Assembly (NCBI GenBank): GCA_001602455.1
Contig: CP012157.1
Coordinates: 2,661,733-2,725,732, forward strand
Direction: 5' to 3'
DNA: 64,000 bases
DNA from: Betaproteobacteria bacterium UKL13-2
GTDB taxonomy: Bacteria > Pseudomonadota > Gammaproteobacteria > Burkholderiales > Usitatibacteraceae
The position numbers were made by a program, and so were the translations under genes. The notes under the pieces were generated by a model that was given only the letters and a program-made list of their open reading frames with translations, was not told where the DNA came from and ran no database searches. This document shows, piece by piece, positions 52,482 to 61,481 of this stretch (within the stretch, counting starts at the first letter, position 1; each line of letters starts with the position of its first letter).

Positions 52482-53407
52482 GATGTTTGCCCCATCGCGG
52501 TATCTGCTCGCGTGTCTGTCGGCACGGCAACCACCTCTGCTGCGGATTGCGCAGCGTTTTCATGCATCGTTGGCGCGACGCCCTCTTCATGTGGCACAGC
52601 CCCTTCTCCACTTGGCACATCCCCCTCTTCACTTGGCACATCCCCCTCTTCACTTGGCACAGCCAATTCGTCGTTCGACGTATCCACCCCAGGCAAGGAC
52701 AGGAGGGAAGACTCGGTCGCCACGAGCACAGCACCCGCCTGCGCCATATCCAGCGTCGCTTGAAGCTCATGCAACGGCGGGAGTTCTTCGAGTGAACGTA
52801 GATTCAAGTCATCCAGGAAATGTTTGGTCGTTGCAAACAGTACCGGTCGGCCGACCGTTTCGCGATGTCCAATCTCGTCGATCCAACCGCGATCTTCGAG
52901 CGTCTTCAAAATATGCGGGCTGACGGCAACACCACGAATATCTTCAATATCTCCGCGCGTTACTGGCTGGCGATAAGCGATGATGGCCAAGGTCTCCATC
53001 ACGGCGCGTGAATATTTCAGTGGCTTATCATTGGAAAGACGCTCGAGATACCGTTGGTAGACCGGCCTGACTCGAAAGCGATAGCCGCTCGCAACCATCG
53101 AAAGCTCAACGCTTCGGCCTTCCCATTCGAGCCGAAGCTCATCGAGCAAATTGCGAATCACGTCTGGGCCAAGCCGCCCTTCAAACAGGCGCTTTAATTC
53201 GTTAATCCCCATTGGTTCGAACGCTGCCAGCAACGCCGCTTCCAACACGCGCTTCGCTTCGTTCGCATCGCTGACGTCAGCCAGCGTCTGGTCGGAGATA
53301 TCGCTGAATTGGCCTTCATACACGGACTGCTCCACCACCGTCACGACGCCCTCTGTAGCAGCATCACCGGCGACGATTTCGCTCGTATTGTGTTCTTGTT
53401 GGTTCAT
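52478..53407 (-). CDS. scpB: Segregation and condensation protein B
   Basis: 309 residues. Winged-helix pair of the ScpB family: AKRVLEAALLAAFEPM, SGYRFRVRPVYQRYLERLS, YSRAVMETLAIIAYRQPVTRG-type motif (positions about 140-160) and DRGWIDEIGHRETVGRPVLF. Works with ScpA and SMC in chromosome folding. The tail has a VPSEEGD heptad present three times, made by a 21-bp tandem repeat at about 52612-52665. Overlaps rluB by 4 bases. Confidence 0.94.
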   Translation of the reverse strand: MNQQEHNTSEIVAGDAATEGVVTVVEQSVYEGQFSDISDQTLADVSDANEAKRVLEAALLAAFEPMGINELKRLFEGRLGPDVIRNLLDELRLEWEGRSVELSMVASGYRFRVRPVYQRYLERLSNDKPLKYSRAVMETLAIIAYRQPVTRGDIEDIRGVAVSPHILKTLEDRGWIDEIGHRETVGRPVLFATTKHFLDDLNLRSLEELPPLHELQATLDMAQAGAVLVATESSLLSLPGVDTSNDELAVPSEEGDVPSEEGDVPSGEGAVPHEEGVAPTMHENAAQSAAEVVAVPTDTRADTAMGQTS

Positions 53408-53456
53408 TTACATGACTTCCGTAACTGACGCCGGACTCGCCGCACGTCGGGATAAA

Positions 53457-54329
53457 TCAGCTTGGCTCCAGCGGCGGCATTTCCGCCGCTTTTAACTTCA
53501 CATAGATAGGCTCCATCGGCGCGGTTTGGGTAATCTCGATCAGCGCTTCGCGAGCCAGTTCGAGTACCGCAAGAAAACTCACGACGATAACCGACACGCC
53601 TTCTTCAAGCTGAAACAGGTCATCGAATCGAACAAATTCTTGCACGCCGCCTTCACTGCCCAAACGTCGCAGGATGCGACTCATATGTGATCGAACCGAA
53701 AGCTCTTCGCGCGACACACGATGCTTCTGTGTTGCTTTTGCACGCGCCAAGATCGCCCGCCACGCATCGGTCAAATCGGCAGCCAATACGGTCGGAACGC
53801 GCTTCACCAGACTCTGCTCGACCAACACATCAACCAGCGAAAAATCCCGGCCACTTCGCGGCAAACTTTCAATCGCGAGAGCCGCCGCCTTCATTTGCTC
53901 ATACTCAAGTAGGCGACGCACAAGTTCTGCACGCGGGTCTTCTGCCTCGACTTCGTCATCCTTTGGCGGTCGCGGCAGTAGCATGCGCGACTTAATTTCG
54001 ATCAGCAGCGCCGCCATCAAAAGATATTCAGCCGCCAATTCAAGCTGGCCGTCGCGCATCGCTTCGACGTACACCATGTACTGGCGCGTTAAATCGGCCA
54101 TCGGGATGTCGAGAATATCGAGCGAGTGTTTACGAATCAGGTAGAGCAGCAAATCCAGCGGCCCTTCAAACTGCTCGAGAACAACCGAAAGCGCATCAGG
54201 CGGAATGAATAAATCGGTCGGCAGCTCTGTCATGACTTCGCCGCGAATACGCGCAAGCGGCATTTCCATCGCGAGGTGCCCCTGCTTGTCGCTGTCTTTA
54301 TCGTTATCTACCACGAGCTCAACGCTCAT
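53457..54329 (-). CDS. scpA: Segregation and condensation protein A
   Basis: 290 residues, kleisin partner of SMC. Family start FEGPLDLLLYLIRKHSLDIL with ADLTRQYMVYVEAM, then AAEYLLMAALLIEIKSRMLL. The C-terminal winged helix (VIVVSFLAVLELAREALIEI) binds SMC. It is followed 50 bases later by scpB. The N-terminal 40 residues before LFIPPD are not conserved; an internal start is possible. Confidence 0.94.
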   Translation of the reverse strand: MSVELVVDNDKDSDKQGHLAMEMPLARIRGEVMTELPTDLFIPPDALSVVLEQFEGPLDLLLYLIRKHSLDILDIPMADLTRQYMVYVEAMRDGQLELAAEYLLMAALLIEIKSRMLLPRPPKDDEVEAEDPRAELVRRLLEYEQMKAAALAIESLPRSGRDFSLVDVLVEQSLVKRVPTVLAADLTDAWRAILARAKATQKHRVSREELSVRSHMSRILRRLGSEGGVQEFVRFDDLFQLEEGVSVIVVSFLAVLELAREALIEITQTAPMEPIYVKLKAAEMPPLEPS

Positions 54330-54410
54330 AATTGTGTATATCCGTTTCTACCGAATGGGGTTAACGCGACCGATGAGGAGTGCGCTTGACGGCACTCACG
54401 ACTGGAATGC

Positions 54411-55619
54411 TCATTTGTAGTCCAAGCCCATGGCGTCGCGTACATCGCGCATCGTTTCTTCGGCAATGTCACGCGCTTTTTCGCAACCGTCTGCAATGAT
54501 GTTCTTAATCAGCATCGGATCATCTTCGAAAGCCGCGGCACGCGCTCGCATGGGTTTTAGCTCAGTGCAGATGGCGTCAATCACGGGTTGCTTGCACTCC
54601 AAGCAACCAATACCGGCACTCTGGCATCCTTCAACCACCCAGCGTTTGGTATCGTCGTTCGAATAGACCTGATGCAGTTCCCACACTGGACACTTTTCAG
54701 GGTTCCCGGCATCGGTGCGTCGCACGCGTGCCGGGTCGGTTGGCATCTTGCGCACTTTGTCCGTAACCGCTTTTTCAGTGTCGCGAATATCGATGGTGTT
54801 GCCATAGCTTTTGGACATTTTTTGTCCGTCCAGGCCGACCATCCTCGACACCGGCGTCAGCAACGCTTCGGGCTCGGGCAAGATGACCTTCCCGCCGCCC
54901 TCAAGATAACCAAACAGGCGTTCGCGGTCACCCATGGAGAGATTCTGCACGTCCGAGAGTAACTCACGCGCTTGGTCTAGCGCTTGCTGATTGCCTTCCT
55001 GCTGATACTGGGTACGCAACCCAGAGTAGAGTTTGGCTTTTTTAGAGCCTAGCTTCTTGACTGCCGCTTCCGCTTTTTCCTCGAAGCCCTTCTCCCGGCC
55101 AAACAAATGGTTGAAGCGGCGTGCGACCTCGCGTGTCAGTTCGATATGCGACACCTGATCTTCACCAACGGGAACCTGATTGGCACGATAGATCAAGATA
55201 TCGGCGGCCTGCATCAGCGGGTAGCCTAGGAAGCCGTATGTGGTCAGGTCGCGGCCATACTGCCCCTGCTTCTCAACTTGATCCTTGTACGTTGGCACCC
55301 GCTCCAGCCATGACAGCGGCGTAAAGAACGACATCAGCAGGGTTAGCTCCGCATGTTGCGGCACCCGCGACTGGACAAACATCGTCGCCTGCGACGGGTC
55401 GATGCCGGCCGCAATCCAGTCGATCACCGTATCGTAGGTGTACTGCTGAATCACATCGGGCGACTCATAGTGTGTCGTCAATGCATGCCAATCGGCAACG
55501 AAGAAGAAACATGGGTGTTCATTTTGGAGCTTGACCCAGTTTTTAAGCGCACCGTGATAGTGGCCAAGGTGAAGCCGTCCGGTGGGACGCATACCGGAGA
55601 GAACGCGGTCAGGGAACAT
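54411..55619 (-). CDS. trpS: Tryptophanyl-tRNA synthetase
   Basis: 402 residues from MFPDRVLSG at 55619. HIGH-type motif GRLHLGHYHG, KMSKS motif complete in GQKMSKSYGN. The longer form with an insert of about 60 residues (KGFEEKAEAAVKKL...) is common in Proteobacteria. The open frame before 55619 is not conserved. Sits between the M50 protease and scpA. Confidence 0.96.
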   Translation of the reverse strand: MFPDRVLSGMRPTGRLHLGHYHGALKNWVKLQNEHPCFFFVADWHALTTHYESPDVIQQYTYDTVIDWIAAGIDPSQATMFVQSRVPQHAELTLLMSFFTPLSWLERVPTYKDQVEKQGQYGRDLTTYGFLGYPLMQAADILIYRANQVPVGEDQVSHIELTREVARRFNHLFGREKGFEEKAEAAVKKLGSKKAKLYSGLRTQYQQEGNQQALDQARELLSDVQNLSMGDRERLFGYLEGGGKVILPEPEALLTPVSRMVGLDGQKMSKSYGNTIDIRDTEKAVTDKVRKMPTDPARVRRTDAGNPEKCPVWELHQVYSNDDTKRWVVEGCQSAGIGCLECKQPVIDAICTELKPMRARAAAFEDDPMLIKNIIADGCEKARDIAEETMRDVRDAMGLDYK

Positions 55620-55664
55620 AATTGGGCACAGAAGCCTAGTGATCGACGCTATAAATGGAATTAG

Positions 55665-55901
55665 GGTATCTGCCCGGCGCAGCAACTCGAAAAAAACGAG
55701 CGCAACGTATGGCAAGAGGGTACTCAGGCGCTGGAATCTTTTATCAAAAAACTCAAATGGCCGCGGACAAATACGCCACGAAACATGAAACTAGCTGATC
55801 TTTCTGTGGGTCACGATTCAGTGAATGCGATGTCCAGTGTCTCAACGCCGGGAGGCGGAACTGCTATCGGGACATCACAGCGTTCGCTGGATTTCACCTA
55901 A
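55665..55901 (+). other. Open reading fragment of unknown origin
   Basis: Between trpS and the M50 gene a plus-strand frame is open with a protein-like composition (LEKNERNVWQEGTQALESF, IKKLKWPRTNTPRNMKLADL, SVGHDSVNAMSS) up to TAA at 55899. Its only good ATG (55785) would leave 38 residues and there is no ribosome binding site. It could be the tail of a lost gene. Confidence 0.25.
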
Positions 55902-56541
55902 GACTCAGCAAGGAGTATACCGCGTTCATGGAGAAGTCGACCAAAGGCCAAAGAAATGTTCCCATCACGCCTGTGAGTATCAGCGCGACGAGGATAAACA
56001 TGCCATATGGTTCGGATTTCGAAAACGTGTACGACGCCTTGTTTGGCAGCAGCCCCGCAAGAATCCTTCCGCCGTCTAGGGGAAGCAACGGAAACAGGTT
56101 AAACACCATCAAAATGGCATTCACAAAGATCCCCGCTTTGGCTACCAGCAACAAAAATACAATCGGCATAGACGCTGGAAACATTTGCGCCACTTTGCCA
56201 ACGACTGCCCACCCAATCATCATCGCCAAGTTGGCCGCCGGCCCTGCGGCAGCGACCCATATCATGTGCTGCTTGGGCCGTCGGAGCGCGCCAAAGTTGA
56301 CCGGAACCGGCTTGGCTGCGCCGAAAACAAACGGCGACACCAGCAACGTGACAAGGGGCACCAGGATTGTCCAGATCGGATCAATGTGCTTGAGCGGATT
56401 CAGGGTCATTCGGCCCAGCATGTATGCCGTCGAATCGCCGAAGTATCGTGCCGCGAATGCATGCGCCGCCTCATGCAGCGTGATCGCAAAGATCAGCGGG
56501 ATTGCGTAGACCAATATTTTTTGAAGTGCGTCGATTTCCAT
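55894..56541 (-). CDS. Site-2 protease family (M50) membrane metalloprotease
   Basis: 215 residues and about six membrane helices. Zinc motif HEAAHAFAARYFGD (HExxH) in the first part and NLFPLLPLDGGRIL (the DG motif) in the later part. This short type without PDZ domain (YwhC/ M50B group) lies between trpS and yciO in many Proteobacteria. The ATG at 56541 is chosen; the extra residues above it fall in a repeat copy. Confidence 0.92.
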   Translation of the reverse strand: MEIDALQKILVYAIPLIFAITLHEAAHAFAARYFGDSTAYMLGRMTLNPLKHIDPIWTILVPLVTLLVSPFVFGAAKPVPVNFGALRRPKQHMIWVAAAGPAANLAMMIGWAVVGKVAQMFPASMPIVFLLLVAKAGIFVNAILMVFNLFPLLPLDGGRILAGLLPNKASYTFSKSEPYGMFILVALILTGVMGTFLWPLVDFSMNAVYSLLSLR

Positions 56542-56545
56542 GAGG

Positions 56546-56675
56546 TCTAGCTTGATTATTTCACCACTCGCCCGCCGCTTCGAAGCATATTGCCTTTGAT
56601 CAATTGGCAAACCAATTTGGAGTGTTCCTGTTTTGCGTTAGGTACGCGGTTCGCAAAGTGTATCGCCGCAACATG
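56546..56675. repeat. Dispersed intergenic repeat, copy F
   Basis: CTAGCTTGATTATTTCACCA, then CGCCGCTTCGAAGCATATTG, CCTTTGATCAATTGGCAAAC, AATTTGGAGTGTTCCTGTTTTGCG, later GCAACATGATA as in copy B. It fills the space between the M50 gene and yciO. Confidence 0.75.
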
Positions 56676-56693
56676 ATATTGATGGAACAAGGC

Positions 56694-57323
56694 TCAATCC
56701 TCGAAGCCAAACACGGCAGCATCCCCCTTACCGCGCCTAACCAGAATGGGGACATCTTGGGAAAGATCAACAATTGTCGTAGGCTCGATTCCGCACGCGC
56801 CACCATTAAGTATGACATCGAGCTGATGTTCCAGTGCATCACGTATTGCCTCAGCATCGTTCAGCGGCTCATCAGCGTCCGGCAGCACTAAGGTCGACGA
56901 CAGGATCGGCTCACCCAACTCGGCCAGTAGTGCGCTCGCAACAGCATGGTCAGGCACGCGCACACCGATTGTCGCTCGCTTGGGGTGGGCAAGGCGCCGC
57001 GGCAATTCTCGGGTCGCCTTCAAAATGAATGTATACGCGCCGGGGGTATTGGCCTTGAGTAACCGATATTGCGTGTTGTCAACCTTGGCAAAGGTACCGA
57101 TTTCGGAAAGGTCGCGACAAACCAAGGTGAATTGATGTCGTTCGTCGACGCCGCGGATACGGCGTATCCGCTCCATCGCTGACTTGTCGCCAATGTGGCA
57201 GCCGAGTGCATAGCAAGAATCTGTCGGGTAGGCAATCAGCCCGCCTTGACGCACGATCTCGACCGCACGCTTGATCAGGCGTGGTTCAGGGTGTGTCGGG
57301 TGTAGGACGAAGAATTGACTCAT
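56694..57323 (-). CDS. yciO: YciO/Sua5/YrdC-type protein
   Basis: 209 residues. It starts MSQFFVLHP and has AYPTDSCYALGC, KRATIGVRVPDH and PTTIVDLS, the YciO branch of the YrdC/Sua5 fold. YrdC members make threonylcarbamoyl-AMP for tRNA t6A; YciO members have an RNA-binding fold but their role is less clear. The tail is short and lacks the Sua5 C-terminal domain. It is next to the PHP-phosphatase gene, as in many genomes. Confidence 0.88.
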   Translation of the reverse strand: MSQFFVLHPTHPEPRLIKRAVEIVRQGGLIAYPTDSCYALGCHIGDKSAMERIRRIRGVDERHQFTLVCRDLSEIGTFAKVDNTQYRLLKANTPGAYTFILKATRELPRRLAHPKRATIGVRVPDHAVASALLAELGEPILSSTLVLPDADEPLNDAEAIRDALEHQLDVILNGGACGIEPTTIVDLSQDVPILVRRGKGDAAVFGFED

Positions 57324-57349
57324 TTGTGTCTGCCAACCGTGCGCCCACC

Positions 57350-57398
57350 CGCCGACTCACCCGCTTTCGAACGCGCCCCCATGAAGTGTTCAGGCTAG
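57350..57398. repeat. Dispersed intergenic repeat, copy G
   Basis: ACTCACCCGCTTTCGAACGCG, CCCCC and ATGAAGTGTTCAGGCTAG: the same variant as copy D (first block split: ACTCACCCGCTTTCG, AACGCG). It lies between yciO and the PHP gene. Confidence 0.7.
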
Positions 57399-57407
57399 CA
57401 TCAGGTG

Positions 57408-58283
57408 TCAAGCGGCGAGGAGCTGCCAGATTGGTTTCAAATCCCGATCAATATCACTGAGCTTTGGAAGGCGCCCAGGCTCCACCGGAGTTTCATCTGG
57501 CGCGTGAAAATCGGCTCCTCTGGACGCATAAAGCCCAAACGACTTGCAACGGCGCGCAGCAGGGCCATACTCATCTGGGGAATGGCTACCCGTCACGACT
57601 TCGACCCCTTCCCCACCGAGCGCCTTAAATTCTGCGCACAAGGTGTCAAGTTCGCGCTCACTGAGTGTATAGCGGGCAGGATGCGCAATCACGGCGTGCC
57701 CCCCAGCCCCCTTAATCCATTTGACGGCATCTTCGAGCGTTGCCCAGCGATCAGGGAGGTAGCCCGGGTTTCCGGGTGTCAGGAATCGCTTGAAGGCGTG
57801 CGTGATATCCGGCACGATGCCGCGTGCGACCAGCGCACGGGCGAAGTGGGTTCGTCCGATGAGCTCTTTGTTTTCGGCTAAGGCGAATGCATCAGCAAAA
57901 ATATCAGGAAGTCCCGCCGCGACGAGTTGCTTGGCGATTGCTTTCCCGCGTATGATGCGCCCGCCTCTGACGCTCGCAAGCCCATCCAGCAACTCGCGAT
58001 TTTCCTCGTCAATGCCCAAGCCAACGATATGGATCGTTGTCATCAGACTATCAATATCACCCTTTGCAACCCAAGAGACAGAAATTTCGACACCGCTGAT
58101 AAACCGTAACCCCACCTCATCCGCGCAAGCTTTCGCCGCGCTAATATTGGCAACCGTGTCATGGTCCGTCAGCGCGAGGGCGTCACAGCCATTTCGGTGG
58201 GCAAGCGAGACCAACTCAGCGGCCGAAAACAGCCCGTCTGAGGCATTTGAGTGATTATGCAAATCAAAATTTAGTTCGTTCAA
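57408..58283 (-). CDS. PHP-domain phosphoesterase (RNase AM / 3',5'-nucleoside bisphosphate phosphatase type)
   Basis: 291 residues. PHP metal motifs: FDLHNHSNASDG, ALTDHDT, GVEISVSW, HAVIAHPARY and ASRGADFHAPD. Homologues (E. coli YciV/RNase AM, Chromobacterium Cv1693) remove phosphates or nucleotides from RNA 5' ends or nucleoside bisphosphates. A TTG at 58283 with AAGG 6 bases upstream is chosen; no ATG exists near the motif start. Member of the yciO neighbourhood. It starts only about 125 bases from the divergent hypothetical gene. Confidence 0.88.
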   Translation of the reverse strand: MNELNFDLHNHSNASDGLFSAAELVSLAHRNGCDALALTDHDTVANISAAKACADEVGLRFISGVEISVSWVAKGDIDSLMTTIHIVGLGIDEENRELLDGLASVRGGRIIRGKAIAKQLVAAGLPDIFADAFALAENKELIGRTHFARALVARGIVPDITHAFKRFLTPGNPGYLPDRWATLEDAVKWIKGAGGHAVIAHPARYTLSERELDTLCAEFKALGGEGVEVVTGSHSPDEYGPAARRCKSFGLYASRGADFHAPDETPVEPGRLPKLSDIDRDLKPIWQLLAA

Positions 58284-58408
58284 TTCAAACCTTTTTAAGC
58301 ACGAGCGTGCGAACCTTAGGGCGACAAGATGAAGAAAACAATCTGCGCCCAAACGATGTGTGCGATTCGAAAGCGAATCGCCAACTTTTGCGCCAAAGTG
58401 AACATTCT

Positions 58409-59167
58409 ATGACTGAAATGAAACCCATACGATTTCTCGCCAAAGGCACCACCCTTGATACCGGCCACGAAGGAGCCGCCCAAGAAATACTCGGCGCACA
58501 ATTTTTGCGTCTCACCCAAGCGATCTCGCCGGGCATGGCAAGTTTATCGCAGCAACGCGCGCTGACGGTACTGCAAGAACTCTCAGCCATGGCCGATGAT
58601 TTAGACCAGCAATACGGACCCGACGGTAACTTAGCGCTTGACGACATTGAGGAAGTGACCAACGCAGGATTGACCGCGAGCGCGGAACTAGAAGGCTGGG
58701 TGAACCAAACCGCGGGTGACACCAGCCTGATGCTGCTCGATAACTTGACACTCGGTTTGACCCTATGGGCGATGCGCCACCATGTCAATATCGCGGTTTC
58801 TGAGCCGATTGTGAATGCGCTGGCGCGCCGAGTGAACCTCGCGACGAGCAAGCAGGAAACAGCAGCCGTATTTGCCATGACACAGGGAACAATTGAGCAC
58901 CTTCGACCACAATTAGAACGCGACCTTGAACGCTCTAATCCGGAGCGGCCATGGCGACTACTCAACGTGAATTTCGCCATTGCGTCGATTCGTACCGGAG
59001 ATACTGCGCTCATGCGTTTTGCGTTCGATCAATTCAACTTGGCGCTGCCGGATGAATGTGCAGGCTTTTACGCTGAGGCACTGTCGGTCGCTGACCGCAG
59101 TGGCCTTCCCGCTGACACCCGCACTTTCATTGCCGACGAGTGTCGCCGATGGACCGCTGTCCACTAA
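58409..59167 (+). CDS. Hypothetical protein, mostly helical
   Basis: 252 residues from the ATG at 58409 (MTEMKPIRFLAKG). No family recognised. It has no signal peptide or membrane helix; predicted mostly alpha-helical with a stretch rich in Leu and Ala (ISPGMASLSQQRALTVLQEL). Acidic and soluble. It stands between the divergent PHP gene and yciB; an Arg/Glu-rich middle (LRPQLERDLERSNPERPWR) could bind nucleotides or partners, but this is a guess. Confidence 0.75.
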   Translation: MTEMKPIRFLAKGTTLDTGHEGAAQEILGAQFLRLTQAISPGMASLSQQRALTVLQELSAMADDLDQQYGPDGNLALDDIEEVTNAGLTASAELEGWVNQTAGDTSLMLLDNLTLGLTLWAMRHHVNIAVSEPIVNALARRVNLATSKQETAAVFAMTQGTIEHLRPQLERDLERSNPERPWRLLNVNFAIASIRTGDTALMRFAFDQFNLALPDECAGFYAEALSVADRSGLPADTRTFIADECRRWTAVH

Positions 59168-59282
59168 GAAGAAGCGGCAAACGCGCAACAGTTTTAATCA
59201 TGAGATAATACTAAGTTACTGTTTTAACCCATGTTTTCGGCAGAGCCCGCTTAACCTTCGGGCCGCGTACGCAGCCTAACCA

Positions 59283-59885
59283 ATGAAATTTCTATTCGAC
59301 TTTTTTCCGGTCATTCTGTTTTTTGGGGCCTATAAAGTATTCGATATCTACATCGCAACCGGCGTAGCCATCGCCGCTTCGATCGCTCAGGTGGGCTACC
59401 TGAAGTTGTACAAAAAGAAAATCGAGCCCATGATGTGGTTGAGCCTCATTGTCATCGTAGTTGCTGGCGGCGCGACGATCATCCTCAAGAACGAAATGTT
59501 CATCAAATGGAAGCCAACCATTTTGTTTGGTGGCATGGCGATAGCAATTGCAATTGCCCAGTTCTGGCTTAAGAAGAACCCGATTGCATTCGTGTTTAAT
59601 AACACCATCCAAGCACCCGCTGCCGTCTGGCGCAAACTCTCACTCGCGTGGATTGTGTTCTTGCTTTTAATCGCATTTCTGAATATCTGGTTTGCTTACT
59701 ACACCTCTACGGACACTTGGGTGTTATTCAAAACATTTGGGGATATGGGGCTGTTCTTCGTCTTTATCGTTGCGCAGATTTTTTGGCTACTGCCATATTT
59801 GCCCGACGAGAACGCCGCGCCAGAGCCAGCGCCGCTAAATGACGCCCCAGGCGCGACTAGCCCGGTCACAGAAGGAAAACGTTAA
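59283..59885 (+). CDS. yciB: Inner-membrane septation protein A homologue YciB
   Basis: 200 residues and five to six membrane helices. Family start MKFLFDFFPVILFFGAYK and middle IKWKPTILFGGMAIAIA with KKNPIAFVFNN. Part of envelope or division functions in E. coli. The charged tail is followed by an ATG of the next gene at the same bases (59885). Confidence 0.95.
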   Translation: MKFLFDFFPVILFFGAYKVFDIYIATGVAIAASIAQVGYLKLYKKKIEPMMWLSLIVIVVAGGATIILKNEMFIKWKPTILFGGMAIAIAIAQFWLKKNPIAFVFNNTIQAPAAVWRKLSLAWIVFLLLIAFLNIWFAYYTSTDTWVLFKTFGDMGLFFVFIVAQIFWLLPYLPDENAAPEPAPLNDAPGATSPVTEGKR

Positions 59886-60187
59886 TGCTTTATGCCATCA
59901 TTTGCGACGAGCTACCTGGTGCATTGGAGCGGCGCATCGCCAACCGGCCTGCACACGTTGAGCGTCTTAAGGCGTTGCAGTCAGAGGGTCGCCTTTTGCT
60001 GGCGGGTCCACATCCGGCCATCGACAGCGAAGATCCAGGCCCCGCAGGATTTTCAGGATCACTCATCGTCGCTGAATTTGCGTCACGCGAGGACGCGATC
60101 GCTTGGGCAGCCGGCGATCCATACGCGATCGCGAACGTATTCGCCAAGGTGACCGTCAAACCTTTTAAAAAGACACTGCCCGCCTAA
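59885..60187 (+). CDS. YciI family protein
   Basis: 100 residues. YciI fold with MLYAIICDELPGALERR and RPAHVERLKALQSEGRLLLA (His and Asp near the active-site pocket), ending FAKVTVKPF. Dimeric ferredoxin-like proteins of unknown role. Starts at the last base of yciB and is followed after 2 bases by the BolA-like gene. Confidence 0.92.
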   Translation: MLYAIICDELPGALERRIANRPAHVERLKALQSEGRLLLAGPHPAIDSEDPGPAGFSGSLIVAEFASREDAIAWAAGDPYAIANVFAKVTVKPFKKTLPA

Positions 60188-60189
60188 CA

Positions 60190-60471
60190 ATGCAATCTAT
60201 CAGAAACGAAATCATTGCACGATTGGCGAGTCTAGAACCAAGCTCGCTTACCGTCGAGGACGACTCAGCAGCTCATGCTGGACACCGAGGCGCGGCGGAG
60301 CACACACAAAAAACCGGGGCAAGTAGTGGCACGCATTTTGAAATTTGTATTTCATCACCGCAATTTAAAGGCAAGACGCTAATCGCCAGACATCGAATGA
60401 TTTACCAATTGCTAGACGACCTAATGAAGTCCCATATTCACGCAATAAAGATTGACGCACACGCTAACTAA
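60190..60471 (+). CDS. BolA-family protein
   Basis: 93 residues. BolA fold: GTHFEICISSPQFKGKTLI and ARHRMIYQLLDDLM, HAIKIDA. The conserved HR in the loop is seen. Acts with monothiol glutaredoxins on iron-sulphur traffic in many bacteria. A flexible Ala/His/Gly loop (about 27-45) is longer than usual. Confidence 0.92.
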   Translation: MQSIRNEIIARLASLEPSSLTVEDDSAAHAGHRGAAEHTQKTGASSGTHFEICISSPQFKGKTLIARHRMIYQLLDDLMKSHIHAIKIDAHAN

Positions 60472-60511
60472 TTACGTTTATTTTTGTATCACTTACCAGA
60501 AGGAAGAAGCA

Positions 60512-61363
60512 ATGCAACTGACAATGAAAACACTCGCCCTCGCAGTGGCTCTCGCAGTTTCTGCCCCTGTATTGACGACCAACGCGTTTGCTCAAACCAA
60601 GGCAAAGAAAGCGGGTACGGAAGCAGCGGCCACACCGAAGGCCGAAGGCAAAACCAGTGTGAATGGCGTCATCATCCCACAGGCATTTTTTGATGCGATG
60701 AACAAAGAGCGCGAGGCCTCCGGCCAGGCAGCGTCGCCAGAAATTAACGCCGCCATTCGCGACGAACTCATCAACCGTGAAGTGCTTGCCCAAGCCGCTG
60801 CAAAGCGTGGCCTAGACAAGGACGCTGCCGTTGCTGCGCAGATGCGAATTGCGGCGCAAACCGTATTGATCCGCGCATTTTTCGAAGACCACGCCAAGGT
60901 GAACCCTGTTACCGACGCGCAGTTGAAGACCATGTACGACGGCTTTGTGGCACAAATGGGCGACAAGGAATACAAGGCTCGCCACGTGCTCGTCGATACC
61001 GAAGAAGAAGCCAAAACAATCATCGCCCAACTTGGCCGCGGCGAGTCGTTTGAAAAGCTCGCCAAAGACAAATCTAAGGACCCAGGCTCAAAAGACAACG
61101 GCGGCGATCTCGATTGGGGTCCAGCGGGTCGGTACGTACCAGAATTCGGTAACGCATTGCGCGCACTGCAAAAAGGTCAAACCACATCTAATGCGATCAA
61201 AACGCAGTTTGGCTGGCATGTGATCCGTCTCGATGATTCGCGCGACATGAAGCCACCGAAGTTCGACGACGTAAAAGATAACTTCCGCCAACGCGCCCAG
61301 CAAGAAACCATCGCACGTCTGGTGCAAGAACTACGCTCAAAGGCAAAAATCGAAGAGAAATAA
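60512..61363 (+). CDS. Exported PpiC-type peptidyl-prolyl isomerase
   Basis: 283 residues. Signal peptide (about 1-27, ending TNAFA). SurA-like N-terminal helices, then a parvulin domain (KEYKARHVLVDTEEEAKTII, KDPGSKDNGGDLDWG and TQFGWHVIRLDD). AGGAAGAAGC precedes the ATG at 60512; the frame above it is not used. Last gene of the yciB-yciI-bolA-ppiC run, followed by a strong terminator. Confidence 0.94.
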   Translation: MQLTMKTLALAVALAVSAPVLTTNAFAQTKAKKAGTEAAATPKAEGKTSVNGVIIPQAFFDAMNKEREASGQAASPEINAAIRDELINREVLAQAAAKRGLDKDAAVAAQMRIAAQTVLIRAFFEDHAKVNPVTDAQLKTMYDGFVAQMGDKEYKARHVLVDTEEEAKTIIAQLGRGESFEKLAKDKSKDPGSKDNGGDLDWGPAGRYVPEFGNALRALQKGQTTSNAIKTQFGWHVIRLDDSRDMKPPKFDDVKDNFRQRAQQETIARLVQELRSKAKIEEK

Positions 61364-61382
61364 TCTTCGTATCACCAAAAAA

Positions 61383-61405
61383 GGCAGCCTAGGCTGCCTT
61401 TTTTT
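61383..61405 (+). terminator. Terminator after ppiC
   Basis: GGCAGCC (61383-61389) and GGCTGCC (61392-61398) form a 7-bp stem with TA loop, followed by seven T. Confidence 0.92.
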
Positions 61406-61481
61406 GTACTTCTTTTTTTGTACTTCTTTTTTTGTACTTCTTTTTTTGTACTTCTTTTTTTGTACTTCTTTTTTTGTACTT
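61399..61481. repeat. 14-bp tandem repeat of the T-rich terminator tail
   Basis: TTTTTTTGTACTTC repeats six times; GTACTT begins at 61406, 61420, 61434, 61448, 61462 and 61476, exactly 14 bases apart. The remaining gap to 61633 has no other feature. Confidence 0.9.

Noticed and set aside
52062-52763. 233-codon open frame opposite rluB and scpB
   Set aside because: Low-complexity shadow of the Gly/Arg-rich rluB N-terminus.
53674-54144. 156-codon open frame opposite scpA
   Set aside because: Ser/Arg-rich shadow of a well-supported gene.
54378-54397. Hairpin between scpA and trpS (GAGTGC / GCACTC)
   Set aside because: Six-base stem without T-run; too weak to call a terminator.
61399-61481. 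Coding frame rich in Phe (plus strand) over the T-rich repeat
   Set aside because: The frame is only the translation of the 14-base repeat after a terminator.
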